In this document: positions 28,200 to 35,916 of the stretch, in pieces
Numbering within the stretch: position 1 is the stretch's first letter
Layout: every line of letters begins with the position of its first letter
Source: Terriglobia bacterium
GTDB lineage: Bacteria; Acidobacteriota; Polarisedimenticolia; Polarisedimenticolales; JAIQFR01
DNA length: 40,307 bases
Direction of reading: 5' to 3'
Assembly (NCBI GenBank): GCA_020073205.1
Contig: JAIQFR010000031.1
Span: forward strand, 1 to 40,307
Notes under the pieces: generated by a model
The model's database searches: none
What the model was told of the DNA's origin: nothing
Seen by the model: the letters and a program-made list of their open reading frames with translations, nothing else
Position numbers and translations under genes: made by a program

Positions 28200-28226
28200 G
28201 TTATCAGGAGGACCGGTCCGCCGCAA
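28200..28226 (-). promoter_or_regulatory. candidate tRNA-Pro(CGG) promoter
   Basis: Minus-strand TTGCGG (28226-28221), 15-base spacer, GATAAC (28205-28200), ending about 20 bases before the tRNA 5' end. It lies in the pcm-tRNA gap. The AT-rich -10 stands out, while the spacer is short. Confidence 0.35.
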
Positions 28227-28238
28227 TGGCGCGAACGG

Positions 28239-28898
28239 CTATTTCGGCCAGCCGAACCGACCGACGAGCGGCACGAAGCGGCACCGGCCGTGGTCCTCCC
28301 AGACGGACTCCTCCCCGCGCCGAATCACCCGGACGAGGACGTGATCCTCGGCGGAGCCCTCCGCGCCCCCGTTACCGCCGACGGGCAGGACGAGACGCCC
28401 TCCCTCCTCGAGCTGCTCCACCAGCGGCTCGGGCACGTCGGGGGCGGCGGCGGTCACGACGATGGCGCGGTACGGCGCGAACTCCCCCCAGCCGTACGTC
28501 CCGTCGAAGATCTTGAAGTGCACGTTCTCGATCCCGGCCGATCTCACCGCTTCCCTCGCTCGCCTCGAAAGCGGCGGCAGGCGCTCGACCGTGTAGACCT
28601 GTTCGAACAGGCGGGACAGAACCGCCGCGTGGTAGCCGGATCCGGTGCCGATTTCGAGGGCGCGTCCCGTGCCGTCCGGCTCGAGCAGCTCGGTCATCCG
28701 CGCCACGATCCACGGCTGGGAGATCGTCTGCCGCTCGCCGATCGGCAGCGCCGCATCGCCGTACGCCTCGCCGCGGAGCGCCTCGTCCACGAATCGCTCT
28801 CGGGGAACCTCCCGCATCGCCGCGAGGACGCGCGCATCCTTGATCCCTCGGGACTCGAGGGTGCGCACCATGCGCTGGCGGCTGACCGCGTCGCTCAC
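28239..28898 (-). CDS. pcm: protein-L-isoaspartate O-methyltransferase
   Basis: Pcm methylates isoaspartyl residues with SAM to start repair of aged proteins. The 219-residue protein shows VPRERFVDEALRGEAYGDAA, PIGERQTISQPWIVARMTEL and the SAM-binding motif ALEIGTGSGYHAAVLSRLF, then GRLVLPVGG. Length and content are those of the ordinary repair enzyme, without the extended C-terminus of RiPP-modifying homologues. Start GTG at 28898, 7 bases after surE; surE-pcm is a known pairing. Confidence 0.96.
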   Translation of the reverse strand: MSDAVSRQRMVRTLESRGIKDARVLAAMREVPRERFVDEALRGEAYGDAALPIGERQTISQPWIVARMTELLEPDGTGRALEIGTGSGYHAAVLSRLFEQVYTVERLPPLSRRAREAVRSAGIENVHFKIFDGTYGWGEFAPYRAIVVTAAAPDVPEPLVEQLEEGGRLVLPVGGNGGAEGSAEDHVLVRVIRRGEESVWEDHGRCRFVPLVGRFGWPK

Positions 28899-28905
28899 GA
28901 GGCGC

Positions 28906-29676
28906 TCAGGGTAGCCTCAGGCCCCAGGCCGCAAGGGTCGGAAGCGAGGGAGCGTGGGTCAGGTTCGCGTGGAGCGGGGTGACCGAGACGAATCCCTGGC
29001 GGATCGCCGTGTGGTCGGCGTCGGCCTCGCCCGAGGGTGTCGTGTCGGCGCCCGCGATCCAGTAATAGGGGCGTCCCGACGGATCGAGCCGCTCGAGCAC
29101 CGCGGCGCGGTACGAGCGCATCCCCTGCCGGGTGATCCGAACCCCCGTCGGCGTGCCGTGCGGGACGTTGACGTTCAGGAACACGCCTGCGGGAAGCCCC
29201 TTCCGCAGGACGCGCTCCGCCAGGTTCTGCGCGAAACAGGCCGCCACCGAGTAATCGGCGCGACCGTCCTCGTCCCTCGCGGCGGAGAACGCCATCGACG
29301 TGACGTTGAGCAAGGTGCCTTCGAGGGCGCCGGCCACGGTCCCCGAATAGGTCACGTCGTCCCCCAGATTGAGCCCGCGATTGATGCCGGAGATCACGAG
29401 GTCGGGAGCCCGCCCCCCAGTCAGGTTGAACACCCCGAGGTGAACGCAATCCGTCGGGGTCCCGTCCACCCGGTATCGTCCCGGAGCGGTGCGCCAAACG
29501 CGCAGCGGTCGTCCAAGGGTCAGGGCATGGCCGGCGCCGCTACGCTCCCGGTCGGGCGCGACCACCACGACCTCACCGAGGGGCTCGACCGCGTCGACGA
29601 GCGCCGCGAGGCCGGGGGCATCGTAGCCGTCGTCGTTGGTGAGAAGCAGGCAGGGCCGCTTCGCGTCGCCGTTCAC
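28906..29676 (-). CDS. surE: 5'/3'-nucleotidase SurE
   Basis: SurE dephosphorylates nucleoside monophosphates and short polyphosphate. The 256-residue protein carries the N-terminal metal site LLTNDDGYDAPGL, then APDRERSGAGHALTL, and SGINRGLNLGDDVTYSGTVA. Start GTG at 29676; GGAGGGAG lies about 10 bases upstream. It precedes pcm by 7 bases. Confidence 0.97.
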   Translation of the reverse strand: MNGDAKRPCLLLTNDDGYDAPGLAALVDAVEPLGEVVVVAPDRERSGAGHALTLGRPLRVWRTAPGRYRVDGTPTDCVHLGVFNLTGGRAPDLVISGINRGLNLGDDVTYSGTVAGALEGTLLNVTSMAFSAARDEDGRADYSVAACFAQNLAERVLRKGLPAGVFLNVNVPHGTPTGVRITRQGMRSYRAAVLERLDPSGRPYYWIAGADTTPSGEADADHTAIRQGFVSVTPLHANLTHAPSLPTLAAWGLRLP

Positions 29677-29708
29677 CTAATGCGCGCTCCCTCCGGTTCT
29701 CCCCCGAT

Positions 29709-29729
29709 CCGTCGGCCGGCCGAGGACGG
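29709..29729 (-). terminator. stem-loop between the mini-gene and surE
   Basis: CCGTC ... GACGG arms surround the 12-base perfect palindrome TCGGCCGGCCGA (29712-29723). It could separate expression of the 37-residue peptide from surE. No U-tract is present. Confidence 0.3.
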
Positions 29730-29767
29730 AGCGTCCCGGCGACGCGGGTTGGGGGCGGAGAAGCTCG

Positions 29768-29881
29768 TCAGCTCTCGATCGGGCCCGGGCTACACGAGTC
29801 ATCCACCTTGGTACACGACACCGCACGCGCCTCGAGCTTCTCGGTGTGGACGATCGCCGGCCTCTCGTACGTCTTCCTCAT
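29768..29881 (-). CDS. 37-residue cysteine-containing peptide, RiPP-precursor-like
   Basis: I do not recognise a named family. The peptide begins MRKTYERPAIVHTEKLEAR and continues through a Cys23/Cys30 pair separated by six residues (TKVDDS), ending SPGPIES. The Y-x-x-P near the N-terminus, a charged leader-like half and a short Cys/Asp/Gly/Pro-rich tail resemble precursors of ribosomally made, modified peptides. That is inference. ATG at 29881 has GAGGGG eight bases upstream, which supports translation. The frame is open further upstream through the tRNA gene, but that part cannot be coding. It lies between tRNA-Pro(GGG) and surE on the same strand. No radical SAM, ATP-grasp, cyclase or dedicated exporter is adjacent. 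Confidence 0.6.
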   Translation of the reverse strand: MRKTYERPAIVHTEKLEARAVSCTKVDDSCSPGPIES

Positions 29882-29997
29882 GATCTGCCCCTCGTCGTCG
29901 CGCAAGCGCTTTCTCGAGGCCCCTGCGGCCCCGGGATGCGGAACCGGTCGCCGAATTCCACGTCGGGCGGTGAGTCTAACACGGTGAAGAACGGAAT

Positions 29998-30074
29998 TGG
30001 TCGGGGCGACTGGATTTGAACCAGCGACCACTTGCACCCCAAGCAAGTGCGCTACCAGGCTGCGCCACGCCCCG
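29998..30074 (-). tRNA. tRNA-Pro (anticodon GGG)
   Basis: 77-base cloverleaf on the minus strand: acceptor CGGGGCG/CGCCCCG identical to the tRNA-Pro(CGG) at 28.1 kb, anticodon stem CTTGC/GCAAG around loop TTGGGGT (anticodon GGG), T-arm with GTTCAAATC, discriminator A and an encoded CCA (30000-29998). Confidence 0.96.
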
Positions 30075-30089
30075 ACCCTCACCTCCCGA

Positions 30090-30111
30090 GGTGGCCGGCG
30101 GACAGGCCACC
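30090..30111 (-). terminator. stem-loop between the MerR gene and tRNA-Pro(GGG)
   Basis: GGTGGCC and GGCCACC form perfect 7-base arms around an 8-base loop. It lies in the leader between the candidate promoter (30182-30210) and the tRNA. It could end the merR message or guide tRNA 5' processing. No U-tract. Confidence 0.35.
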
Positions 30112-30181
30112 GCTTCTCCGAGGGGTAGGGACGACCGTGCACCTCGACGTGCGGGCGGCTCCCGCGAGGAGAAGCGCGACG

Positions 30182-30210
30182 ATGCTAGGAGAAGCCCGCC
30201 GCGCCGTCAA
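30182..30210 (-). promoter_or_regulatory. candidate tRNA-Pro(GGG) promoter
   Basis: Minus-strand TTGACG (30210-30205, 5/6), 17-base spacer, TAGCAT (30187-30182, 4/6). The TGA in the -35 is the stop codon of the MerR-type gene. It would drive the tRNA with a leader of about 100 bases, and possibly the downstream mini-gene. Confidence 0.5.
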
Positions 30211-30869
30211 GCGCTGCCGGCGTCGGTCTCGTTCCCCTCCCGCGGCGCCTCGAGCGCGCGGAGGAGGGTCTCGAGGCGCGACGCCACGCGCTCCCGCCTC
30301 TCGTGGTCCCGCCGGCGCGTCTCCTCGGCGGCCTCGAGCGCCGCGGCGGCCGTGGCGTGGCGCGCCTCGAGATCGGCGATCCGATGCCTCAAGGCCACGA
30401 TCTCGGTTTCCGCGACGGCCGCGCGCGCTCGCTCGGATAGCGAGGAGTTGGCGGGCGGAGAAGGCGCCTCCTCCGGCGGGGCGGGCTCGGAGGACGGCGC
30501 GACGTCCCGGAACAGGGGCGCCTGGTCGGGAGGATCGGTCTCGGCAGGAAGGGGCACGGAGCCCGCCGCCGAGGCGGCCGCCTCCGCAGGCGCCTCCGCA
30601 GGCGCGGCGGCCACGGCCTCGCCGGACGCCTCCTGCTCGAGCTTCTTGCGGGCCCCGGCGATCGTGAACTCCTCCTCGTACAGGAGTTTCTTGATCCTGA
30701 GCACGAGGTCGATGTCGGAGCGGGTGTACATGCGCTGTCCGCTCCGGTTCTTCTCCGGAGCGAGCTGCGGGAATTCGCTCTCCCAGAAGCGGAGCACGTA
30801 CGGCTGGGTGTCCGTGTACTGGCAGACATCCCCGATCTTGTAGAACGGCTTGTCCGGTATTTCCGTCAC
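30207..30869 (-). CDS. MerR-family transcriptional regulator
   Basis: The 220-residue protein has an N-terminal MerR winged helix (residues about 8-75: [51 protein letters not shown]). An Ala/Pro/Glu-rich linker follows, with a repeated GCCTCCGCAGGC-type 12-base unit at about 30590-30605 on the plus strand. The C-terminal coiled coil ([20 protein letters not shown]) replaces the usual ligand-binding domain. Cysteine metal ligands are lacking apart from one Cys in the HTH, so metal sensing is unlikely. Regulators of this short-HTH type sit beside housekeeping genes in many Acidobacteria and delta-type proteobacteria; targets are unknown. Start GTG at 30869 with GGAGG upstream. Confidence 0.85.
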   Translation of the reverse strand: MTEIPDKPFYKIGDVCQYTDTQPYVLRFWESEFPQLAPEKNRSGQRMYTRSDIDLVLRIKKLLYEEEFTIAGARKKLEQEASGEAVAAAPAEAPAEAAASAAGSVPLPAETDPPDQAPLFRDVAPSSEPAPPEEAPSPPANSSLSERARAAVAETEIVALRHRIADLEARHATAAAALEAAEETRRRDHERRERVASRLETLLRALEAPREGNETDAGSA

Positions 30870-30880
30870 GGCGACCTCCG

Positions 30881-31255
30881 TCAGGCTCTCTTCGCGGGGG
30901 CGTCGTCCATGCCCGCCCGCCCGAAATCGTCCTCGATCCGGACCACGTCCTCGAGCTCGGGGGTCGACACCTCGAACAGGAGGCAGTCCGTCACCGCCCG
31001 GAATCGGTGCACGGTTCCCGGCGTGACGTGCCACGCCTCGCCCGGGCCCATCGGGATCACCCGCTGACCCTCCCCTTGCCCGAGCACCAGCTCGAGCCGT
31101 CCCTCGTGGACGAGGAACGCCTCGTCCTTCCGCCGGTGGAGCTGGAGACTCAGCTGCCGGCCGGCCCGAATGAAGAGGACCTTTCCGGCGTACCGATCGG
31201 TCCTGGCGAAGCGCAGCTCGTAACCCCAGGGCTTGTCCACCCGTTCCGGGCTCAT
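30881..31255 (-). CDS. small cupin, mannose-6-phosphate isomerase-type
   Basis: The 124-residue single-domain cupin starts [20 protein letters not shown], as in C-terminal domains of type II phosphomannose isomerase/mannose-1-phosphate guanylyltransferase and in stand-alone sugar-phosphate cupins. Motif 1 is [18 protein letters not shown], with His40 and Glu45; the second His of the classical HxH is Arg42. Motif 2 is [11 protein letters not shown] with His83. Metal binding is likely but the ligand set is reduced. The substrate is unproven. Start ATG at 31255 with GGAGGGG upstream; 11 bases before merR and 35 bases after ptsI. Confidence 0.75.
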   Translation of the reverse strand: MSPERVDKPWGYELRFARTDRYAGKVLFIRAGRQLSLQLHRRKDEAFLVHEGRLELVLGQGEGQRVIPMGPGEAWHVTPGTVHRFRAVTDCLLFEVSTPELEDVVRIEDDFGRAGMDDAPAKRA

Positions 31256-31290
31256 CGCTCCCCTCCTCCGCGGCGCCGATCCTCCCGGCC

Positions 31291-33024
31291 TCAGGAGGGC
31301 GCAGACTCTCCCGGCGATTTCTCGCGCTCGACGTCGCTCAAGGAGAACTCCGCGAGCGCGAGGTCCGCGAGGCGCGTCGCCTCCGCGGAGTTCAGCCGCC
31401 GGATCGTCTCCCGAAGCGCGGCGATCGAGCGCGGCTGCACCGACATCTCGCGGATGCCCAGGCCGACGAGCATCCGGGTCAGCGACGGGTCCCCCGCCAT
31501 CTCGCCGCAGATGGAGACGTCGATGCCGCGGTCCCGGCCCGCGCGGACCACGAAGCGGAGCATCCGCAGGACCGCGGGGTGCAGCGGTTGGTAGAGGTAG
31601 GCCACCGACTCGTTCCCCCGGTCCACCGCCAGGGCGTACTGGATCAGGTCGTTGGTGCCGAGGCTGAAGAACGCCGCCTCCCTCGCCAGGAGATCCGCGG
31701 TGGCCGCCGCGGCCGGCACCTCCACCATGATGCCCACCGGGACGTCCGCTCGGCAGGGAATCCCCTTCGCCTTGAGGAGCGCGGCTTCCTCCGCCAGGAT
31801 CTGCTTCACCTGCCGGATCTCCGCCACGGTGGTCACCAGCGGGATCATGATCCGCACGTCGGCGTGGGCGGCGGAGCGCAGCAGCCCCCGCAGCTGCGGG
31901 CGGAAGATGTCGGGCCGGGTGAGGCAGAATCTCACGGCGCGCAGGCCGAGGACCGGGTTCGACTCCTCCCGGTCCAGCACCTCGTGGAAGTACTTCTCCC
32001 CGCCGAGGTCGAGGGTCCTGATCACGGCGGGATGCGGTGCCACCTTTTCCGCGAGCTCGCGATAGGTGCGGTAGTGCTCCTCCTCGCTGGGGAAGTTGGG
32101 GGCACGGCTCAGGAACAAGAACTCCGAGCGGTACAGCCCGATCCCCCTCGCCCCGTAGCGGAGCGCCGCGCCGACTTCCTGCGGCAGCTCGATGTTCGCG
32201 CGCAGCGTGATCTCGAGCCCGTCCTCGGTCACGGCCGGAAGGTCGCGAGCCTCCGCCATGGCGGCTTCGCGCGCGGCGAGCTCCTCGCGGCGCGCCTTCA
32301 CCTGGGCCAGCTCGTCGGAGCCGGGCGCCAGGTCCACCGTCCCCGCCTCGCCGTCAAGGGCGACCAGGTCGCCGGGCCGGACGTTGAGGCTCAGATCGTG
32401 GAGCCCCACCACCGCCGGGAGCGAGAACGCCTGGGCGAGGATCGCGGTGTGGGAGGTCCGTCCTCCCATGTCCGTGGCGAATCCGACCACCCCGTCTCGC
32501 GCGAACACCATGGTGTCCGACGGCCCGAGGCTGTGCGCCACCACGATCAGCGGACCCTCGGGCATCGCGGAGGCTCCGCCGCTGTCGCCGCGGAGGAGCC
32601 GTTGGAGACGTCGATGCACGTCGGCGAGATCGCCGCCGCGCTCACGGAGGTAGCCGTCGTCGATCGAGTCGAACCGGCGCATGAAGGCGTGGACGACCTC
32701 CTTCAGCGCCCACGAGGCGGCGACCCGGCCGGACCGGATCTTCTCCACGGTCTCGCCCACGAGGTTCGCGTCGTCCAGGATCAGGAGCTGGGCCTCGAGG
32801 ATCCCCGCGTAGGCTTCGCCCAGCACGCGGAGCATCCGGCCCTTGAGGTCCGTGAGCTCGCGCCGCGCGCGCTCGCGGGCCTGGTGAAAGCGTGCCACCT
32901 CGTCGGCGACGCGCTCCTCCGGCACGGGGACCGGGACGACGGGTGAGGAGTCGGGGGCGATCACCACCGCGCGGCCGATGGCGGTACCCGACGAGACCCC
33001 GATCCCGGTGAAGCGGCGGCCCAT
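31291..33024 (-). CDS. ptsI: phosphoenolpyruvate-protein phosphotransferase (PTS enzyme I)
   Basis: Enzyme I takes phosphate from PEP and passes it to HPr. The 577-residue protein has the full family length. The phosphorylated His192 is in [14 protein letters not shown]-binding segments are [24 protein letters not shown] and [16 protein letters not shown]. The catalytic Cys506 is in [11 protein letters not shown]. Start ATG at 33024 follows the HPr gene with no gap (its stop ends at 33025). It is the last PTS gene of the block; no sugar-specific EIIB/EIIC follows. Confidence 0.97.
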   Translation of the reverse strand: MGRRFTGIGVSSGTAIGRAVVIAPDSSPVVPVPVPEERVADEVARFHQARERARRELTDLKGRMLRVLGEAYAGILEAQLLILDDANLVGETVEKIRSGRVAASWALKEVVHAFMRRFDSIDDGYLRERGGDLADVHRRLQRLLRGDSGGASAMPEGPLIVVAHSLGPSDTMVFARDGVVGFATDMGGRTSHTAILAQAFSLPAVVGLHDLSLNVRPGDLVALDGEAGTVDLAPGSDELAQVKARREELAAREAAMAEARDLPAVTEDGLEITLRANIELPQEVGAALRYGARGIGLYRSEFLFLSRAPNFPSEEEHYRTYRELAEKVAPHPAVIRTLDLGGEKYFHEVLDREESNPVLGLRAVRFCLTRPDIFRPQLRGLLRSAAHADVRIMIPLVTTVAEIRQVKQILAEEAALLKAKGIPCRADVPVGIMVEVPAAAATADLLAREAAFFSLGTNDLIQYALAVDRGNESVAYLYQPLHPAVLRMLRFVVRAGRDRGIDVSICGEMAGDPSLTRMLVGLGIREMSVQPRSIAALRETIRRLNSAEATRLADLALAEFSLSDVEREKSPGESAPS

Positions 33025-33294
33025 TCAGTCGTCCTCGCCGAAACGGCTTCGCACGAGGTCCGCGAGCTTGTCCACCGCCTCGCGCTCGTCGTCCCCCTCG
33101 GCCGCCAGCCTCAGCCTCGTCCCGCGCGCCGCCGCAAGGGTCAGGAGGCCGAGGATGCTCTTGCCGTCGACGCGGGTGCCGTCCTTCACCACGGTGATCC
33201 GCGACGAGAAACGGTTCGCCAGGTGGACGAACCGCGCGGCCGCCCGTGCGTGGAGCCCCAACCGGTTGGAAACGTGAACTTCGCTCTCGGTCAC
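33025..33294 (-). CDS. ptsH: phosphocarrier protein HPr
   Basis: The 89-residue protein carries His15 (RLGLHARAA), phosphorylated by enzyme I, and Ser46 (GKSILGLL), the regulatory site used by HPr kinase/phosphorylase. Both are at canonical numbers. With hprK encoded 1.4 kb upstream, both phosphorylations are expected. Start GTG at 33294 overlaps the EIIA stop as GTGA. Confidence 0.96.
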   Translation of the reverse strand: MTESEVHVSNRLGLHARAAARFVHLANRFSSRITVVKDGTRVDGKSILGLLTLAAARGTRLRLAAEGDDEREAVDKLADLVRSRFGEDD

Positions 33295-33719
33295 TCGTCA
33301 TCTCCCGGGGCGCGCTCGGCCTGCCCCTCCAGTAGCTCGGACGCGACGTGGATCGCCCGCCGTCCCTGCTCCGCGATCCGCCGCGCGATCTCCGGGAACG
33401 CCATCTCGTCGCGGAGGTTCGTGAACTTGATCAGCATCGGGAGGTTGACCCCGGTGATCACCTCGACCTTCCCGGGATCGAGGAACGAGAGGGCGATGTT
33501 CGTCGGGGTACCTCCGAACATGTCGGTGAGGATCAGCGCGCCCGTACCGCGGCCGACGCGCTCGATCGCCTGCTCGATTCTCTCCCGCGCCGCGGCGACG
33601 TCGTCGTCCCACCCGATGGAGACGGCCTCGAGGGCGTCGAGAGGTCCGATGATCGTCTTGGTCGCCTTGACGAGCTCCTCCGCGACCCTGCCGTGGGTGA
33701 CCACCAGAAGTCCCGGCAT
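33291..33719 (-). CDS. PTS EIIA component, mannose/fructose (ManX) family
   Basis: The 142-residue EIIA domain has the phosphorylated His9 in VVTHGRVAEEL and the conserved LTDMFGGTPTN. It stands alone, without the IIB, IIC and IID partners of a mannose-class transporter, so it probably acts as a regulatory phospho-acceptor, as with the EIIA-Man-like proteins of other HPrK-containing diderms. The ATG at 33719 is used because family similarity begins there and GGGAGGAAG lies upstream. 119 bases separate it from rapZ, including a GC-rich imperfect stem near 33785-33810. Confidence 0.92.
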   Translation of the reverse strand: MPGLLVVTHGRVAEELVKATKTIIGPLDALEAVSIGWDDDVAAARERIEQAIERVGRGTGALILTDMFGGTPTNIALSFLDPGKVEVITGVNLPMLIKFTNLRDEMAFPEIARRIAEQGRRAIHVASELLEGQAERAPGDDE

Positions 33720-33838
33720 GCCGTTCGCTTCCTCCCTCTCCCCTGGGTCCGACCCGGGGCCTCGCGTCGGGACCCTCACGGCGGGCCCCGCGACGGATCC
33801 GCGGGCCGCGCCGGCCCCGCCGCGACTATCTTACGACG

Positions 33839-34702
33839 TCACTCACGTCCGAGGTCCCGGTGCGACACCGAGACCGGAACTCCCTGCCGACCGAGCCGCT
33901 CGCCGAGGTCCTCGGCGAGGGCGACGGAACGGTGCTTCCCACCGGTACAACCGAGGCTCACCGTGAGGTAGCTCTTCCCCTCCGCGGTGTACAGCGGCAG
34001 GAGGAACGTCATGAACTCCTCAAGGCGCCGGATGAACGCCCGCGTCTCCTCCTTGGAGTCGAGGAAGGCGCGCACCTCCGGCGCTGTCCCGGGCAGCGGA
34101 CGGAGCGCCTCGACGAAGAACGGATTCGGGAGGAAGCGGACGTCGAACATCAGGTCCGCCGCCGCCGGGACGCCGTACTTGAACCCGAACGAGACCAGGT
34201 GGACGTTGGGCCCGCGCCCGGCCGGACCGGCCTCGAACGCGTTCCTCAAGAACGTCCGGATCTCGTGCACGGTGAACTGCGAGGTGTCGATGATCCGGTC
34301 GGCGATGTCGCGGAGCGGCTGGAGCGCGGCCCGCTCGCGTCGGATCGCCTCCTCGAGGGTGGCGGTGCTTCCCATCATCGGATGCGGCCGGCGGCTCTCG
34401 CTGAACCGACGCTTCAGCACGTCGTCCGAGCACTCGAGGAAGATCAGCATCACCGGCGCCCCGTCGGCGCGGAGCCGCTCCAGCATCTCCGGGAACGGGT
34501 CGAGGAACGCGCGCTCCCTCACGTCGATCACGATGGCGGCACGCCGGATCGAGTCGCCGCTGCGCTGGATCAGGTCGTAGAACGGCGGGATGAGCGCGAC
34601 GGGAAGATTGTCCACGCAGTAGAAGTCCAGGTCCTCCAGGGACCTCATCGCGAGGGATTTCCCCGAGCCGGACAGGCCCGTGATGGCCAGGAACCGCTCC
34701 AT
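33839..34702 (-). CDS. rapZ: RNase adapter protein RapZ (YvcJ family)
   Basis: RapZ-family P-loop proteins link cell-envelope precursor sensing to small-RNA decay in enterobacteria; elsewhere the role is less clear. The 287-residue protein has Walker A GLSGSGKS (residues 9-16), LEDLDFYCVDNLPVALIPPF, VIDVRERAF, the C-terminal FDVRFLPNPFFVEALRPLPG and the signature GCTGGKHRSV. Start ATG at 34702, 2 bases after hprK, a common pairing. Confidence 0.95.
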   Translation of the reverse strand: MERFLAITGLSGSGKSLAMRSLEDLDFYCVDNLPVALIPPFYDLIQRSGDSIRRAAIVIDVRERAFLDPFPEMLERLRADGAPVMLIFLECSDDVLKRRFSESRRPHPMMGSTATLEEAIRRERAALQPLRDIADRIIDTSQFTVHEIRTFLRNAFEAGPAGRGPNVHLVSFGFKYGVPAAADLMFDVRFLPNPFFVEALRPLPGTAPEVRAFLDSKEETRAFIRRLEEFMTFLLPLYTAEGKSYLTVSLGCTGGKHRSVALAEDLGERLGRQGVPVSVSHRDLGRE

Positions 34703-34704
34703 GC

Positions 34705-35730
34705 TCAGGCCTCTCCGTCCCCGGGCTCGCGCCCCGACTGCAGCCCGCGCTCCTCCTCGCTCTCCGCGCCCTGCGCGTCGGCCTGCAGCCTCTCGCCGAG
34801 GCGCCGCGCGAGCTGCCGCGCCGGATGGTAGCCCTTGAGCTTGAGGAGATGGTTCCGCGCCGCGACCTCGATCAGCACCGAGAGGTTGCGGCCGGGGCCC
34901 ACCGGCATCTCGACGTACGGCAGCCGGACCCCCAAGATCTCGTACCCCTGCTCGTCGAGGCCGAGGCGGTCGTACTTCTTCCCCGGCCTCCAGACGTCCA
35001 GGTGGATCACGAGCTCGACGAACTTCGAGAGCCGGACCGAGGCCACGCCGAACAGGTCCTTGACGTTGATGATCCCGACCCCGCGAAGCTCCATGTGATA
35101 CCGGGTCAGCTCCGGTCCCATCCCGATCAGGATCTCGCCCCGGCGACGGATCTCCACCACGTCGTCGGACACGAGGCGGTGCCCCCGCACCACGAGGTCG
35201 AGGGCGCTCTCGCTCTTGCCCACCCCGCTGTCCCCGATCAGCAGGACCCCGAGGCCGTAGACGTCCAGGAGCACGCCGTGAATCGCCGCTCGGGGGGCCA
35301 GCCGGTCCTCGAGATAGCGCGTGATCCGGTCGATCACGGTCGAGGAGGTGAGGGGCGTGCGGAGCAGCGGGACACGGTTCCGCTCGGTCTCCTCGAGGAC
35401 CTCGGGAGGCGGTACGAGGCCGGTGGTGAGGACGAAGCAGCTCACCCCTTGGCGGCAGAGCTGGGACATGATGCGCCCCCGCTCCGCCGAGGGCCGCTCG
35501 AGGAGGAAGCTGATCTCGGACTTCCCCAGGATCTGGATCCGGCCGGGATGGATGTACTCGAGGAACCCCGCGAGAGCCAGCCCTGGCTTCTGGATCCGCG
35601 GCCGGTTCACCACGTTGTCGAGGCCCTCGGCCCCGGAGAGGAGCGTGAGGTCGAGCTCGTCCGCCGCCTCGTCGGTGAGGAGCTCCCGCACCGCCATCGC
35701 GGGGATCGCGCAGCTTTCGTGGGCGCCCAA
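34705..35730 (-). CDS. hprK: HPr kinase/phosphorylase
   Basis: HprK phosphorylates and dephosphorylates HPr at Ser46 according to energy state. The protein has up to 341 residues. The N-terminal domain shows ELDLTLLSGAEGLDN and PGLALAGFLEYIHPGRIQIL. The kinase domain has Walker A GDSGVGKS, then RGHRLVSDDVVEI, MELRGVGIINVKDLFG and AARNHLLKLKG. I use TTG 35730 because GGAG lies seven bases upstream; ATG 35697 (11 residues shorter) has no visible Shine-Dalgarno but is an alternative. A near-consensus promoter lies at 35772-35799. Confidence 0.95.
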   Translation of the reverse strand: MGAHESCAIPAMAVRELLTDEAADELDLTLLSGAEGLDNVVNRPRIQKPGLALAGFLEYIHPGRIQILGKSEISFLLERPSAERGRIMSQLCRQGVSCFVLTTGLVPPPEVLEETERNRVPLLRTPLTSSTVIDRITRYLEDRLAPRAAIHGVLLDVYGLGVLLIGDSGVGKSESALDLVVRGHRLVSDDVVEIRRRGEILIGMGPELTRYHMELRGVGIINVKDLFGVASVRLSKFVELVIHLDVWRPGKKYDRLGLDEQGYEILGVRLPYVEMPVGPGRNLSVLIEVAARNHLLKLKGYHPARQLARRLGERLQADAQGAESEEERGLQSGREPGDGEA

Positions 35731-35771
35731 AGACCAGCTCCAAGTGATTGATCGGATTGACGATCCTGGAT

Positions 35772-35799
35772 TCTATAGGCGCGGACGCCCGGGTGTCAA
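35772..35799 (-). promoter_or_regulatory. hprK operon promoter
   Basis: Minus-strand TTGACA (35799-35794), 16-base spacer, TATAGA (35777-35772) continuing AAT. One of the best sigma-70 matches in the window; predicted transcription start about 35765, leader about 35 bases. Confidence 0.7.
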
Positions 35800-35826
35800 G
35801 GCGCGCGCTCCGGCGAGCCCGGCGGA

Positions 35827-35856
35827 TTGACATCCGAACCTCGCGCATGCCATATT
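35827..35856 (+). promoter_or_regulatory. promoter of the type II GAPDH gene
   Basis: Perfect TTGACA (35827-35832), 18-base spacer, CATATT (35851-35856, 4/6). Divergent from the hprK promoter, with 27 bases between the two -35 elements. Leader about 54 bases. Confidence 0.6.
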
Positions 35857-35916
35857 AGCCGACCAGAAGGTGGCTCCTCGGGGAGTCGCCCTCCTCACCA
35901 CCCAGGAGAAGAGACC

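Noticed and set aside
28239-28898. RiPP-modifying PIMT (graspetide/aspartimide type) acting on the 37-residue peptide
   Set aside because: Length and motifs are those of repair Pcm, surE-pcm is an ordinary pair, and no ATP-grasp gene is present. It is kept only as a remark in the finding on the mini-gene.
29768-30142. A 124-residue frame containing the mini-gene
   Set aside because: Its N-terminal two thirds read through the tRNA-Pro(GGG) gene and the leader. Only the last 37 codons have their own ribosome site.
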